DNA of 64,000 bases from Variovorax sp. PAMC28562 (GCF_014303735.1 NZ_CP060296.1:3235501-3299500); one strand, 5' to 3'. Counted from the first letter of the stretch, positions 1 to 9,306 are shown. Translations and numbers: made by a program. Notes: generated by a model not told the origin, from the sequence alone.

Positions 1-130
1 AAACCCGGAGATTGGGATGCCACTGACCAACGGTTGTTGGCCAGCACACGCAGTGCGTTGGAAAGGAGGGGAATCGAGCGAAAGTCAGCGGCTGCCAACT
101 GCTCGTGAGGCGTGTGTGATGCGCTTTTGA

Positions 131-204
131 TGGAGCGGGCGAAGAGAATCGAACTCTCGTCAGTTGCTTGGGAAGCAACAGCTCTGCCATTGAGCTACGC
201 CCGC
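131..204 (-). tRNA. tRNA-Gly (anticodon CCC)
   Basis: On the minus strand a full cloverleaf folds over 74 nt. The acceptor stem is GCGGGCG/CGCCCGC, the D-arm is GCTC...GAGC, the anticodon stem is GTTGC/GCAAC around the loop TTCCCAA (anticodon CCC), the variable loop has 4 nt, and the T-arm carries TTCGATT. The discriminator T and the 3' CCA are encoded. It reads Gly codon GGG. Its 3' end points away from the polysaccharide genes. Flanks 1-130 and 205-271 show nothing else recognisable. Confidence 0.95.
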
Positions 205-271
205 GGTTCGAGGCGAATTCTAAACGGGCGATCTGGCGGGCAACTCGGCCGGCTTACCCGTGACGTGAATC

Positions 272-1306
272 TCAATAAGAAGTCATTTCAAAGGCCGGAA
301 ATCCTCTGGCCTGCCGCCTTGATCTGGCGGCAGGACGCCGCTTCCGAGCAAGAAGCACGTTGTTAACCGCCAGCGCAACCGTATAGAGCGCTCCTAAAGC
401 CAACGCCACCCGCATCGCCACCCTGCGCTTTGCCAGCTTCAAACGAGAGAAGGGCAGCAGCGGGCCTGCCGCGAAGCGATAGAACCATTCGCCGGCTACG
501 TTGGGTGGTTTGCCTTGGAGCGCTCGTCGCACGTGCTGCCCTTGCCATGGCTTGAACGACCCGACGGCGTGTGAAAAGTGCTTTCCGCCTGGTGCGAGAT
601 CCATTGCCTCTGGCCCAAAGGTTTCTAGCCGGGTGGTGGAAAGCGACAACGTGAAGTTCAGCGCGTCTTCATCCGCCGAGTGAAAGAGGTGATCGGCCTC
701 GCCGACCCGGCGCTGTTGCAGCGATCCGCCGCTGTGCGCAGCAACGATCCCGCAGATCCGCTGCCAGGCGCGCAGCACGTCGATTTGCGCCCGTGCAACC
801 CCGACGAAGCCCGCGTTGTAGTACCGCTCCAGCGGCCGCACAGGCTTCTCCCCATAACCAGCGAAGAACGCCTGCCAACGCGCTCGTTTGGGGTGATGCG
901 AAGGCATCGACCAGTTCAGGTCCTCGACCAGAGCGACCCCATCCGGCGTGACCCACTGCTCGATTGCAGTCCAGTCGCATTTCACGACCATGTCCGGGTC
1001 CATGTAGCTCACCGCACCCACATCGGGTGCGAGCCGTTCCAGGACGTCGAGCATGAAAGTCGGCTTGTAGAAGGTCAGGCTCACCGGTGGATTGAGCTCG
1101 ACGGTTTTTAGCTGGATCGTTGGCGTGACCTGCAGGCATTTGGTGACGGCGTTGAACCCGTTCCCATTGACGATCCACGACGGCAGTGGCCCCCGATGCC
1201 CGACCCAGACCGTCCCTTGGTAGCCCGCAGCCGCTAGCGAATTCACCAGCCCGGCAACGCCGTAGTGGTAGTGGCCTTCGAAGAGCGTGCAGATGGCGGT
1301 TTCCAT
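272..1306 (-). CDS. Glycosyltransferase, GT8-like nucleotide-diphospho-sugar transferase fold
   Basis: Predicted cytoplasmic glycosyltransferase of about 344 residues. The N-terminus METAICTLFEGHYHYGVAGL and the central YMDPDMVV (a DxD-type metal/nucleotide-sugar motif) fit GT-A enzymes acting on nucleotide sugars. A later DEDALN segment resembles the conserved DQ/DALN block of GT8-like proteins. A hydrophobic stretch near the C-terminus (VALALGALYTVALAV) followed by Arg/Lys-rich sequence may anchor it in the membrane. An in-frame ATG at 1348 would add 14 residues that look unlike a conserved start, so 1306 is preferred; neither has a strong Shine-Dalgarno. It diverges from the first polysaccharide operon and has no duplicate in module B. 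Sugar specificity cannot be read from the sequence. Confidence 0.8.
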   Translation of the reverse strand: METAICTLFEGHYHYGVAGLVNSLAAAGYQGTVWVGHRGPLPSWIVNGNGFNAVTKCLQVTPTIQLKTVELNPPVSLTFYKPTFMLDVLERLAPDVGAVSYMDPDMVVKCDWTAIEQWVTPDGVALVEDLNWSMPSHHPKRARWQAFFAGYGEKPVRPLERYYNAGFVGVARAQIDVLRAWQRICGIVAAHSGGSLQQRRVGEADHLFHSADEDALNFTLSLSTTRLETFGPEAMDLAPGGKHFSHAVGSFKPWQGQHVRRALQGKPPNVAGEWFYRFAAGPLLPFSRLKLAKRRVAMRVALALGALYTVALAVNNVLLARKRRPAARSRRQARGFPAFEMTSY

Positions 1307-1358
1307 TGGCGGAAATGATCCCGTAAATAAGGCGGTCGAGGTGAACATCTTTGTCGTT

Positions 1359-1401
1359 TGTCACATCGCATCGCCACAATTGCAAACAATGTCACGTCGC
1401 A
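1359..1401. promoter_or_regulatory. Direct repeat TGTCAC(A/G)TCGCA, operator-like
   Basis: Two 12-bp direct repeats differing at one base lie at 1359-1370 and 1390-1401. Their start-to-start distance is 31 bp, about three helical turns. They sit in the AT-rich gap between the divergent glycosyltransferase (start 1306) and wcaJ-A (start 1542). Same-face spacing and divergent-promoter position suggest a regulator site; which regulator is unknown. Confidence 0.45.
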
Positions 1402-1541
1402 ATGTGGTTTACCCTAGCCACAAGTTCACAACGAGCCGAAAAAGTCGCACTTTAGTTCTATCTAATGCCATAGACTACGGTCGAGTTACTTTTAGTTTCA
1501 GTGGTTAAAAATTGGTTAACTATTGGTTTCCGGGAGATTTG

Positions 1542-2963
1542 ATGCTGTCTAGTTCCGCAACCGGCTTCCGCGAAAGCCCGCTGATCGCTCTTGGAAGGGT
1601 CAACCCGTTGTTGGGCTTGATCCTGCGAGCGGGCGACCTTGGCATCTTTGTAGCCAGTGGAATGTTGGCCTTCGCAGTTCGATTCGGCAGCGTCGAGATG
1701 GGCGCCGACTACATGCACACCATCAGCCGTGGCGTGCTCTTCGCCGTCATCGTCCTCAACGGCAGTTCGCTGTACCGGCGCTGGCGTGGCCGCTCGACGG
1801 CCGCGGAGCTCCTGAAGGTAATGACGCTTTGGCCGCTCATGTTCTGCCTGATGGCGGTGTATGCGCTTGCGATGAGAGATGGTCACGACACATCACGCTT
1901 ATGGTGGGGTGGTTGGTTCGGCCTGAGCATCACGGGGGCCTTGCTTTTGAGAATGGCTGTTGGGGCAGCCGTACGCTGGGTCAGCGCTCAGAAGATAGAT
2001 ACGCGTATTTCTGTCGTGGTCGGCGCAAACCCCGAGGCACAGGGCTTGGTCGATGCCATTCGGCGAGACGATTCGTGCGGAATCGAAGTCCGTGGCTGGT
2101 TTGCCACGCATGCCGACCGCGGGGAATTGACCGGTGCGCCCATGCTCGGGCGGCTAGATAACCTTGGCGAGTACGTCGCGTCACGCAACGTCGACCTAGT
2201 TTGGCTGGCATTGCCCATGCGCGATCAAGCGAAGATCGCCTTCGCTCTCGACCAGCTAAAGCATTCAACAGCAGACATCAAGCTGGTGCCCGATCTTTTC
2301 GGTTTGCATCTGTTGAACCACTCGGTCGAAGAAATCGCCGGCTTGCCGGTGATCACACTGCAACAAACGCCGTTGTTGGGCAGGGCACGTCTAATCAAGG
2401 CGGTCGAGGACTTCGCCTTGTCGACGTTGATTCTCTTCATGATCTCTCCGCTGATGATCACGATTGCTATTGCAGTGAAGCTCAGTTCGCCTGGGCCTGT
2501 GTTCTATCGACAGCAGCGCGTGAGCTGGAACAACAAGACGTTTGACATGCTTAAGTTTCGGTCGATGCCGACCGATGCAGAGCAAAAGACCGGTGCGGTT
2601 TGGGCCAGAGCCGGCGAATCACGGTCGACGCAAGTCGGCGCATTCCTGCGCAAGACGAGCCTCGATGAATTGCCTCAGTTCCTCAATGTGTTGTTGGGTG
2701 ATATGTCCATCGTCGGACCGCGTCCGGAGCGACCTGTATTCGTCGAGCAGTTCAAGAACGAGATCCCTTCGTATATGAAAAAGCACATGGTCAAGGCCGG
2801 CATTACTGGGTGGGCACAGGTCAATGGCTGGCGCGGTTCCACAGATTTGACCAAGCGCATCGAGTGCGACATCGAATACATCGAGAACTGGTCGCTGGGC
2901 TTCGACTTGAAAATCATTGTCTTGACGCTGTTCAAGGGCTTTATCAACAAGAACGCCTACTGA
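1542..2963 (+). CDS. Undecaprenyl-phosphate hexose-1-phosphate transferase (WcaJ/GumD type), copy A
   Basis: Initiates repeat-unit assembly by moving a sugar-1-phosphate, probably glucose-1-P, from a UDP-sugar to undecaprenyl phosphate on the inner membrane. The 473 residues have N-terminal hydrophobic segments, a central nucleotide-binding-like domain (VVVGANPEAQGLVDAIRRDD) and the C-terminal bacterial sugar transferase domain. That domain carries KLSSPGPVFYRQQRVSW, the catalytic Asp-Glu pair in RKTSLDELPQ (D375, E376) and MSIVGPRPERP. The ATG at 1542 is chosen over an upstream in-frame ATG at 1512: GGGAG sits 5 nt upstream, and the paralogue at 15716 starts identically with the same length. 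The GTG of the next gene follows after one base. Glucose is a family-based guess; galactose is possible. Confidence 0.92.
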   Translation: MLSSSATGFRESPLIALGRVNPLLGLILRAGDLGIFVASGMLAFAVRFGSVEMGADYMHTISRGVLFAVIVLNGSSLYRRWRGRSTAAELLKVMTLWPLMFCLMAVYALAMRDGHDTSRLWWGGWFGLSITGALLLRMAVGAAVRWVSAQKIDTRISVVVGANPEAQGLVDAIRRDDSCGIEVRGWFATHADRGELTGAPMLGRLDNLGEYVASRNVDLVWLALPMRDQAKIAFALDQLKHSTADIKLVPDLFGLHLLNHSVEEIAGLPVITLQQTPLLGRARLIKAVEDFALSTLILFMISPLMITIAIAVKLSSPGPVFYRQQRVSWNNKTFDMLKFRSMPTDAEQKTGAVWARAGESRSTQVGAFLRKTSLDELPQFLNVLLGDMSIVGPRPERPVFVEQFKNEIPSYMKKHMVKAGITGWAQVNGWRGSTDLTKRIECDIEYIENWSLGFDLKIIVLTLFKGFINKNAY

Positions 2964-2964
2964 C

Positions 2965-4065
2965 GTGAAGGTTGCCATCGTTCACTACTGGCTGGTCGGC
3001 ATGCGCGGTGGTGAAAAAGTTGTAGAAGTGCTGTGCGATCTGTATCCCGAGGCAGATATCTTCACGCTGGTGTGCGACCCGGCTGCCATCTCCGAGAAGC
3101 TCAAGCGCCATCGCATCACGACATCGTTCTTGCAAAAACTAGGCGGCGTGCGGCATTACCAAAAGATGCTGCCGTTGATGCCCTATGCCCTGGAGTCTTT
3201 CGATCTCACTGGCTACGACTTGATCATCTCCAGCGAGTCAGGTCCGGCCAAGGGCATCATTCCAGGTCCAGACTCCACTCATATTTGCTACTGCCATTCG
3301 CCGATGCGCTACATCTGGGACTTGTATCCGCAGTACCGTTCCGCGGCGGGATCTTTGACTCGTGCCTTGATGTCGCTGACTGCGCCGTCGCTGCGCCAGT
3401 GGGACGTAAGTACGTCGCATCGCGTCGACCATTTCATTGCTAACTCCGCCTATGTGGCGCGAAGGATCGAGAAGTATTACCGACGCACTTCCCATGTCGT
3501 GAACCCGCCCGTCGACCTCGCACGCTTCGAGCCGGTCGATGCACCGGGGGACTACTACCTGTGTGCAGGTCAGATCACGCCTTACAAGAAGGTTGAAATC
3601 GCCGTGGAGGCGTGCACCCGCATGGGTAGGCGGCTTGTCGTTATCGGCTCGGGTGCAGGCCCAGCGCTCCGGCAGCTTGCTGGCCCTACCGTCGAGTTTT
3701 TAGGCGCTGTCGACGACGCCACCATGGCGCATCACTTCGCTCATTGCAAGGCGCTTCTTTTCCCTGGGGTCGAAGACTTCGGGATCGTTCCTTTGGAAGT
3801 GATGGCGAGTGGGCGGCCCGTCATAGCCTATGCAAAAGGCGGCGCACTAGAGACAGTCGTCGAAGGCAGCACGGGCTTGTTCTTCGCCGAACAAACCACA
3901 GAAGCCATGGTCGACGTGATAGGGCATTTCGAGGCTGTTGCAAGCTCATTTCGCTCCGAGGTGGCTCACTCGCATGCAGCCACTTTTGATACGGTCGTAT
4001 TCCGGGCACGGATGGCCGAGCTTATCGGCTCGTTGGTTGCCACGCCCCCACGGCTTGCAACCTGA
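2965..4065 (+). CDS. GT4 glycosyltransferase, copy A (first GT of module)
   Basis: Retaining GT-B glycosyltransferase expected to add a sugar to the undecaprenyl-linked intermediate at the cytoplasmic membrane face. The 366 residues begin VKVAIVHYWLVGMRGGEKV, with the Gly-rich N-terminal loop typical of GT4. Near the C-terminus FPGVEDFGIVPLEVMASG supplies the E-x7-E motif that contacts the donor nucleotide sugar. Translation starts at GTG 2965, one base after the wcaJ-A stop, so the two are probably coupled. The paralogue at 17139 has the same GTG and spacing and very long identical stretches. Donor and acceptor sugars cannot be assigned. Confidence 0.9.
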   Translation: MKVAIVHYWLVGMRGGEKVVEVLCDLYPEADIFTLVCDPAAISEKLKRHRITTSFLQKLGGVRHYQKMLPLMPYALESFDLTGYDLIISSESGPAKGIIPGPDSTHICYCHSPMRYIWDLYPQYRSAAGSLTRALMSLTAPSLRQWDVSTSHRVDHFIANSAYVARRIEKYYRRTSHVVNPPVDLARFEPVDAPGDYYLCAGQITPYKKVEIAVEACTRMGRRLVVIGSGAGPALRQLAGPTVEFLGAVDDATMAHHFAHCKALLFPGVEDFGIVPLEVMASGRPVIAYAKGGALETVVEGSTGLFFAEQTTEAMVDVIGHFEAVASSFRSEVAHSHAATFDTVVFRARMAELIGSLVATPPRLAT

Positions 4066-4077
4066 CAGGGCGGCCAC

Positions 4078-5562
4078 ATGGAGCTAATCCCGGTCGGCAT
4101 ATTCTGGAGCGTTGCGCTGTGGGCCTTGTTCCAGAAGAAGCAGGTGTTGATTTACCTGTTCTTCGCATCCATGCCGTTCGGTTCTTTTGCTGCAATCCCC
4201 ACCGAGTTGACCGCGGGGCTGACCCTAACGCCGACACCTATCGTCGCCATGCTGCTGATAGCGCGTGAACTTGGCAATGCACGCGGCTTGACGAAAGCGC
4301 TAGACGCTGCCTTGAAGTCATCCGGCTTGCTGCTGCTGTTTCTTTTTTGGCTAGTGGCCGCTGTGGTCACCCTCTTCATGCCGCGCTTTTTTGCCGGTCA
4401 GGTCGAAGTGGTGCCAGTGCGCGCGGGCGCATTGGCCTCGGACACGGCAATGCTCGCGCCCACTGTTCAAAACCTCTCTCAGTTGGTGTATGTCAGCATT
4501 TCGGTACTGGCCGTTTTTGCCTTCGCAAGTGTCTTGCGCGGCGAGGGCATGCGCCGACACGCCCTGAGTGCTTTGTGCCTGGGTGCGGCCTTCACGGTCT
4601 TTACGGGATTTCTTGATTTTGCGTCGCAATACTTGCCTCTTCAGTCGTTCATGGAAGTCTTTCGCACGGCCAGCTACGCACTTATTACCGAGGCAGAAGT
4701 TCAGGATGTCAAGCGCGTCGTAGGCTTGATGCCTGAGGCATCGTCTTTCGGCAGTCTCTCTTTGAATTTTCTGACGTCGCTCTACTTTTTTCGACGGGCG
4801 ATGCGGTCCGGGCATCTTCGTGATCGCGTGGTTCCGGCTTTGATGGGCTTGCTGCTCCTGCTCGTGTGGATGTCGACCTCATCGGCAGCGTATCTTGGTC
4901 TGGGCCTTTTCGGCGCGGCGGCGGCTGCGGAGTGGTGCTGGCGATTCTTCGCGTCAGACCGCAATCACTATCTTCGCCATGGTCTTATGGGCGAGTTTTG
5001 GTTAGGTGCCGTGGCCGTATGGGCCATTCTTCTGGTCGTTATCGTTGTCCCCAACGTCCTGACTCCACTGCTAGACATGGTCAACGTGACGGTGCTGCAA
5101 AAGGCGAACACCAGTTCGTTCGAAGAGCGAGGAATGTGGACCCAGATGTCCTGGAACGCGCTGTTGGCAACTCATGGTTTGGGAGTCGGTCTGGGCGGCA
5201 GTCGCGCCTCGAATTTTGCAGTGGCCCTTGTCAGTAATGTGGGATTGGCCGGCGCAGCGCTCTATTTCCTTTTTGTTTTGCAGTGCTTTTTTGTGCGGCG
5301 GGCAGGGCGTAGGGACGCCGAGGGAAGTGCTCTCTTATCGGCCGCCCGCTGGTCGTATCTACCCATGTTTTTTGTCAGTCTGACTATTGGCACTACGCCG
5401 GACTTCGGTTTGTCCAATGCGTTCCTGTACGGGTTTGCGGTAGCAATTGCCCATAAGATCCTTCAACGCGCCGTCTGGCCCACCGAGGTTCATCGGCTTT
5501 TGAGCACCCCGCGTTTCAGGGCGCCGCAAGTGCGCAGCAGACGGAGTGCCCGCATTGACTGA
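4078..5562 (+). CDS. Polytopic membrane protein, Wzy/O-antigen ligase-like polymerase, copy A
   Basis: A 494-residue integral membrane protein with about ten hydrophobic helices and a larger polar stretch in the second half (around QKANTSSFEERGMWTQMSWNALLATHGLGVGLGG). This pattern, with the GLGVGLGG segment, fits O-antigen polymerase/ligase (Wzy_C-like) proteins, which join lipid-linked repeat units in the periplasm. It lies between a GT4 and the flippase, the usual place for Wzy. The paralogue at 18261 aligns throughout. Sequence conservation in this family is low, so polymerase is inferred from topology and context. Confidence 0.82.
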   Translation: MELIPVGIFWSVALWALFQKKQVLIYLFFASMPFGSFAAIPTELTAGLTLTPTPIVAMLLIARELGNARGLTKALDAALKSSGLLLLFLFWLVAAVVTLFMPRFFAGQVEVVPVRAGALASDTAMLAPTVQNLSQLVYVSISVLAVFAFASVLRGEGMRRHALSALCLGAAFTVFTGFLDFASQYLPLQSFMEVFRTASYALITEAEVQDVKRVVGLMPEASSFGSLSLNFLTSLYFFRRAMRSGHLRDRVVPALMGLLLLLVWMSTSSAAYLGLGLFGAAAAAEWCWRFFASDRNHYLRHGLMGEFWLGAVAVWAILLVVIVVPNVLTPLLDMVNVTVLQKANTSSFEERGMWTQMSWNALLATHGLGVGLGGSRASNFAVALVSNVGLAGAALYFLFVLQCFFVRRAGRRDAEGSALLSAARWSYLPMFFVSLTIGTTPDFGLSNAFLYGFAVAIAHKILQRAVWPTEVHRLLSTPRFRAPQVRSRRSARID

Positions 5563-7078
5563 GCAACCGAGCATGGCGAGCCGTGCCGTCGGGGCGGGCG
5601 TGTGGACCGTGGGTACGCGTCTGGCCACGAAGTTGATTGATCTGGCAATGCTGCTGTGCCTCGCTCGGTTCTTGGGGCCGGCTGAATTCGGTTTGGTCGC
5701 GGTGGCGATGGCTGTGGTCGTTGTCATAGAAGCCTTGTTCGAGCTGCCGATGGCAGCCGCGTTGATTCGTGCGCCTGTTCTGGTTGCAGACATGTTGCAC
5801 ACCGCTTTCACGCTGAGCCTGCTTCGCGGGCTGGTTATCGCCGCTCTGCTGCTTGTTATTTCCTGGCCGTTGGCAGTGTTCAACGAAGAGCCTCGACTGA
5901 CAGCTTTGCTGGCAGTACTCGCGCTGGCCCCGGCGTTGCGCGGGTTGGTCAGCCCGCGAATGGTGGAATACGCGCGCGCCTTCAACTTTCGCCCCGACGC
6001 GATGCTGGAGCTGGTGGGCAAGGCCGCGGCTTTCATCATCGCGGTCGCCATCGCTTTCAATACGCGGAGCTATTGGGCGATTGCTGCTGCGACCGTGTGC
6101 GGACCGCTAGTTACAACGTTTATCTCGTATTTCATAGCACCGTTGCGACCGCGTTTTACGCTGACGCATTGGAAGGATTTTTCGAGCCTGATCGGCTGGA
6201 ATTTCATAGCCCAGTTGGGCTCGGCTCTGAACTGGCAGATCGATCGGCTCCTTCTTCCAAGACTGATTACGACCGCGGCGTTTGGGCAATACGCCATGGG
6301 CAAGCAGATATCGGAGCTTCCGATTCAGGCGCTCGTTCAGCCATTGGCTCGTCCTAGTATGGCGGCATTGGCGTCGGCCGCCGAAAGTCGAGGTTCGCGC
6401 TACCTGCAGTTGTCTCATGGGATCGCATTCGTCATTGCACCGGTACTGGGGTTGATGCTGGTGTGGCCAGAAGTGCTTGTTCGCGTCACATTGGGAGAGA
6501 GCTGGTTGCCAGCTTCGGAGTGGATGCGCTGGATCAGCGCATCGTCGGTGCTGGGGCTACCCGCCATTCTGTTGGGGCCGCTTGCGATGACGCTGGACCG
6601 CACGCGCTGGTTGGCTGCACGGACACTCATTGAATTGCTGGTCAGGCTGCCTCTGGTATGGATGGGCGCTTTACGATTCGGGATTCCGGGCGCTATCGCC
6701 GGCAGTGCAATCGCGACTGCCATCGGTACTTTTACGGCGCTATTTATGGTGCGGCGTCTGAGCGGTGCAGGGGTGATCGCTCAACTGGGGACGCTCTTAC
6801 GGCCGCTGTTGGCGGTATTGTTGGCTGGCAGCCTGCTGTGGCTGACAAAGCCCGTCGCGCTGGGCGCTTCAAGCCTGCCACAGCTGTTGGTAGCTGCCGT
6901 ACCGATCGGCATCGTTTATCTGGTTGTCTACGGAACGTGTGCAATGCTTGCATGGCAATGGGCAGGGCGGCCGGCAGGACTCGAACAACACTTGCTCGAG
7001 CTTATCCGCAGCAAGATCATGCCGAGGCCGAGTCAAGATGCCACTAGGTCTGTGCTCGGACAAGTCAAAACAAAATGA
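5555..7078 (+). CDS. Wzx-like polysaccharide flippase (MOP superfamily), copy A
   Basis: Predicted to flip undecaprenyl-linked repeat units across the inner membrane. The protein has about 507 residues with 12-14 hydrophobic segments and the family-like N-terminus AVGAGVWTVGTRLATKLIDL, then ARFLGPAEFGLVA. Start choice: TTG at 5555 has GGAG 8 nt upstream and gives MTEQPSMASRAVGAG, matching MSTKSSNIASKAVGAG of the paralogue at 19681. An in-frame GTG at 5546 overlaps that GGAG and an ATG at 5573 lacks a good site. With TTG it overlaps the end of wzy by 8 bp, implying coupled translation. Confidence 0.88.
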   Translation: MTEQPSMASRAVGAGVWTVGTRLATKLIDLAMLLCLARFLGPAEFGLVAVAMAVVVVIEALFELPMAAALIRAPVLVADMLHTAFTLSLLRGLVIAALLLVISWPLAVFNEEPRLTALLAVLALAPALRGLVSPRMVEYARAFNFRPDAMLELVGKAAAFIIAVAIAFNTRSYWAIAAATVCGPLVTTFISYFIAPLRPRFTLTHWKDFSSLIGWNFIAQLGSALNWQIDRLLLPRLITTAAFGQYAMGKQISELPIQALVQPLARPSMAALASAAESRGSRYLQLSHGIAFVIAPVLGLMLVWPEVLVRVTLGESWLPASEWMRWISASSVLGLPAILLGPLAMTLDRTRWLAARTLIELLVRLPLVWMGALRFGIPGAIAGSAIATAIGTFTALFMVRRLSGAGVIAQLGTLLRPLLAVLLAGSLLWLTKPVALGASSLPQLLVAAVPIGIVYLVVYGTCAMLAWQWAGRPAGLEQHLLELIRSKIMPRPSQDATRSVLGQVKTK

Positions 7079-7091
7079 AGTCCTGAAATCG

Positions 7092-8270
7092 ATGTCAAGA
7101 AGTCTCAATGACACAGGCGCCAAGGGCGCTGCCGTAACAAGACTTGCCATCAACGGCAAGTTCCTGCAGCCGAAAACCAGTCGATCCGGAGTCAACCGTG
7201 TAGCTCGCGAACTCCTGCGGGCCCTGGACAAAGCACTTGCGGACGATCCCGTGCTTGCGGCTGCTGTGTCGTGCCGTGTGATCATGTCTGCGGGGCAGTA
7301 CGGCGACCTTCCGCTTTCGCATATTCGAGTGGAATTGAACGATGGGTCCAGCGAAATGGGCTCTTTTATGCGCAAGCTGAATGGGGCGTTTTGGGAGCAA
7401 CTCGTTTTGCCCCGGCGCATCAAAGGCGACACCTTGATCAACTTTTGCAACACGGGGCCGGTGCTTCACAAAGATGCGTTCACCATGGTTCATGATGCAC
7501 AGATATACCTATCGCCCGAGTCGTACTCCTTTGCTTTTCGCACTTGGTATCGACTAGTGTTGCCCTGGCTGGGGAAACGCAATACGGCATTACTCACTGT
7601 GTCGCAGTTTTCGCGGGAGCAACTGGACCATTTCAGGGTCGCTACCTCGGCACGTATTCGGGTAATACACAACGGCTGCGACCATGTGCTTCGGCTTGTT
7701 CCTGATTCGACGAAAGTAGCGGCCTTCAAGTTGGCGGGAAGCTGCTATGTCATAGCACTCGCCAACGTCCAGCCTCATAAAAATATTCAGGTTCTCCTGA
7801 AGGCTTTTGGATCACCAGCGTTACGTGACGTCACTCTTGCCCTGTTTGGTTCGGCGACACGTGAGGACTTTGAGAGTCAAGGTCACATTGTTCCCCCCAA
7901 CGTCAAATTTCTCGGATTTGTCAGCGACGAGCAATTGGTTGGGCTGCTGGAGCAGGCCAAGGCGTTGGCCTTTCCCTCCACGACGGAAGGCTTCGGTCTG
8001 CCACCGCTGGAGGCGATGGCACTGGGGTGTCCGGCAATCCTTTCGCCCTGCGGCGCACTACCCGAAGTGTGCGGCGATGCTGCACTGTGGGCCGATTCGC
8101 TGGACCCGGTGCAATGGGAGCAGCAGATTGTCCGCCTGTGCAACGACAGCCTGCTGCGCGCCGAGATGCAGCGACGTGGACGAGCGCACGCTGCTCAGTT
8201 CACATGGGAAAAGGCGGCACATCGGTTGCTCAAAATAGTGATGGGTAAACCCGGGCCGATTGCGCGCTGA
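7092..8270 (+). CDS. GT4 glycosyltransferase, copy A (second GT of module)
   Basis: GT-B glycosyltransferase of about 392 residues. The start resembles mannosyltransferase-type GT4 proteins (LAINGKFLQPKTSRSGVNRVARELL). The C-terminal part has PHKNIQVLLKAF and FPSTTEGFGLPPLEAMALG, the E-x7-E donor-binding motif. The ATG at 7092 is used because the paralogue (21176) begins at the same point (MSRSLNDT against MVRNLNDT); in-frame codons upstream lie inside wzx. It should extend the lipid-linked oligosaccharide in the cytoplasm. Sugar specificity is unknown. Confidence 0.88.
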   Translation: MSRSLNDTGAKGAAVTRLAINGKFLQPKTSRSGVNRVARELLRALDKALADDPVLAAAVSCRVIMSAGQYGDLPLSHIRVELNDGSSEMGSFMRKLNGAFWEQLVLPRRIKGDTLINFCNTGPVLHKDAFTMVHDAQIYLSPESYSFAFRTWYRLVLPWLGKRNTALLTVSQFSREQLDHFRVATSARIRVIHNGCDHVLRLVPDSTKVAAFKLAGSCYVIALANVQPHKNIQVLLKAFGSPALRDVTLALFGSATREDFESQGHIVPPNVKFLGFVSDEQLVGLLEQAKALAFPSTTEGFGLPPLEAMALGCPAILSPCGALPEVCGDAALWADSLDPVQWEQQIVRLCNDSLLRAEMQRRGRAHAAQFTWEKAAHRLLKIVMGKPGPIAR

Positions 8271-8343
8271 TCCAATCGATGTCGATATGTCTTGTCCCTT
8301 ACTTACAAAATATGCGCCCGCAACGCCGCATCTTTTCTCTTTC

Positions 8344-9243
8344 ATGAACTCAGAGATTGTCCCCCTGAAAATTGCCATTGCTATTGCCACTGCAGGACGG
8401 AGGGAAGTGATCGCGGAAACGATCGATCTCCTGGCCAAACAGTCGCGCATCGCTGACGAGCTGTTAATTTGTCCTGCGCGGGACGAAGATCTCGATATGG
8501 CCTGCTTGCAGGATTACCCTGGAAAGGTTCGCGTCTTGCGCGGGCCGGTGGGCTCTTCTGCTCAGCGAAACGTGCTGCTCGACGCCACGGCAGCCGACAT
8601 TGTGATTTTCTTCGACGATGATTTTTTGCCTGCAAACGACTACGTTGAAGAGGTTGAACTGTTGTTCACCGAGCATCCGACTGTCGTGGTGACGACAGGC
8701 AAAGTTCTGGCGGATGGAATCATCGGTCCTGGCCTTGGGCATGCAGATGGCTTGATCATCCTCAAAGCATCCGAGCCAAACAGCGAGACAACAACTTTGG
8801 TGTCGGCGTACAACGGATACGGATGCAACATGGCTGTTCGAATGCAGGCCGTGCGAAATAATCGAATTCGCTTTGATGAACGGTTGCCGCTCTACGCATG
8901 GCTCGAGGACGTGGATTTCTCAAGGCAGCTCGCGTCATACGGGGAAATCGTTCAAGCGGCGCGCCTTCGGGGTGTTCATCTTGGTACCAAGCGATCGGGC
9001 CGCAGCCCCGGACGACGTCTGGGCTATTCCCAGGTAGCGAACCCTTTGTATCTCGCGCGCAAGGGCACCATGCACTGGCCTCGCGCGCTGAAGCAGATTG
9101 CAAGAAATCTGCTCGCCAATGCTTTCCGGAGCTTTTCTCCTGAGCCATGGGTTGATAGGCGCGGACGTTTGCATGGAAACATGCGAGCGCTCCGCGATTT
9201 GGTCGGAGGGGGAATTTGTCCGGAAAGAGCCGCGAGTCCGTAG
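8344..9243 (+). CDS. GT2 glycosyltransferase, copy A
   Basis: Inverting GT-A transferase of about 299 residues. Visible motifs are AIAIATAGRREV at the N-terminus, FFDDDFLPANDYVE (metal-binding DxD region), YNGYGCNMAVRM and LEDVDFSRQL, where the acidic pair includes the probable catalytic base. The conserved tail has GYSQVANPLYLARKGTMHW and PEPWVDRRGRLHGNMR. ATG 8344 matches the paralogue at 22435; in-frame upstream codons to 8260 overlap the preceding gene and look non-coding. It probably completes the shared repeat-unit backbone. Sequence similarity to copy B ends at this gene's stop, where the variable cargo begins. Confidence 0.88.
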   Translation: MNSEIVPLKIAIAIATAGRREVIAETIDLLAKQSRIADELLICPARDEDLDMACLQDYPGKVRVLRGPVGSSAQRNVLLDATAADIVIFFDDDFLPANDYVEEVELLFTEHPTVVVTTGKVLADGIIGPGLGHADGLIILKASEPNSETTTLVSAYNGYGCNMAVRMQAVRNNRIRFDERLPLYAWLEDVDFSRQLASYGEIVQAARLRGVHLGTKRSGRSPGRRLGYSQVANPLYLARKGTMHWPRALKQIARNLLANAFRSFSPEPWVDRRGRLHGNMRALRDLVGGGICPERAASP

Positions 9244-9306
9244 AGCCCGTCGCCGAGACTACTGTGCCGATCACTCACCGCTCTTGTGGAAAACAGGGCA
9301 ATTAAC

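Noticed and set aside
131..204. tRNA-Gly as the attachment site of a polysaccharide island
   Set aside because: Its 3' end, the usual integration target, faces away from the polysaccharide genes, and no integrase or repeated tRNA end was found.
1404..1417. GG...GC pair ahead of wcaJ-A as a sigma-54 promoter
   Set aside because: GG and GC are 9 bases apart, not 10, and the flanking bases do not match.
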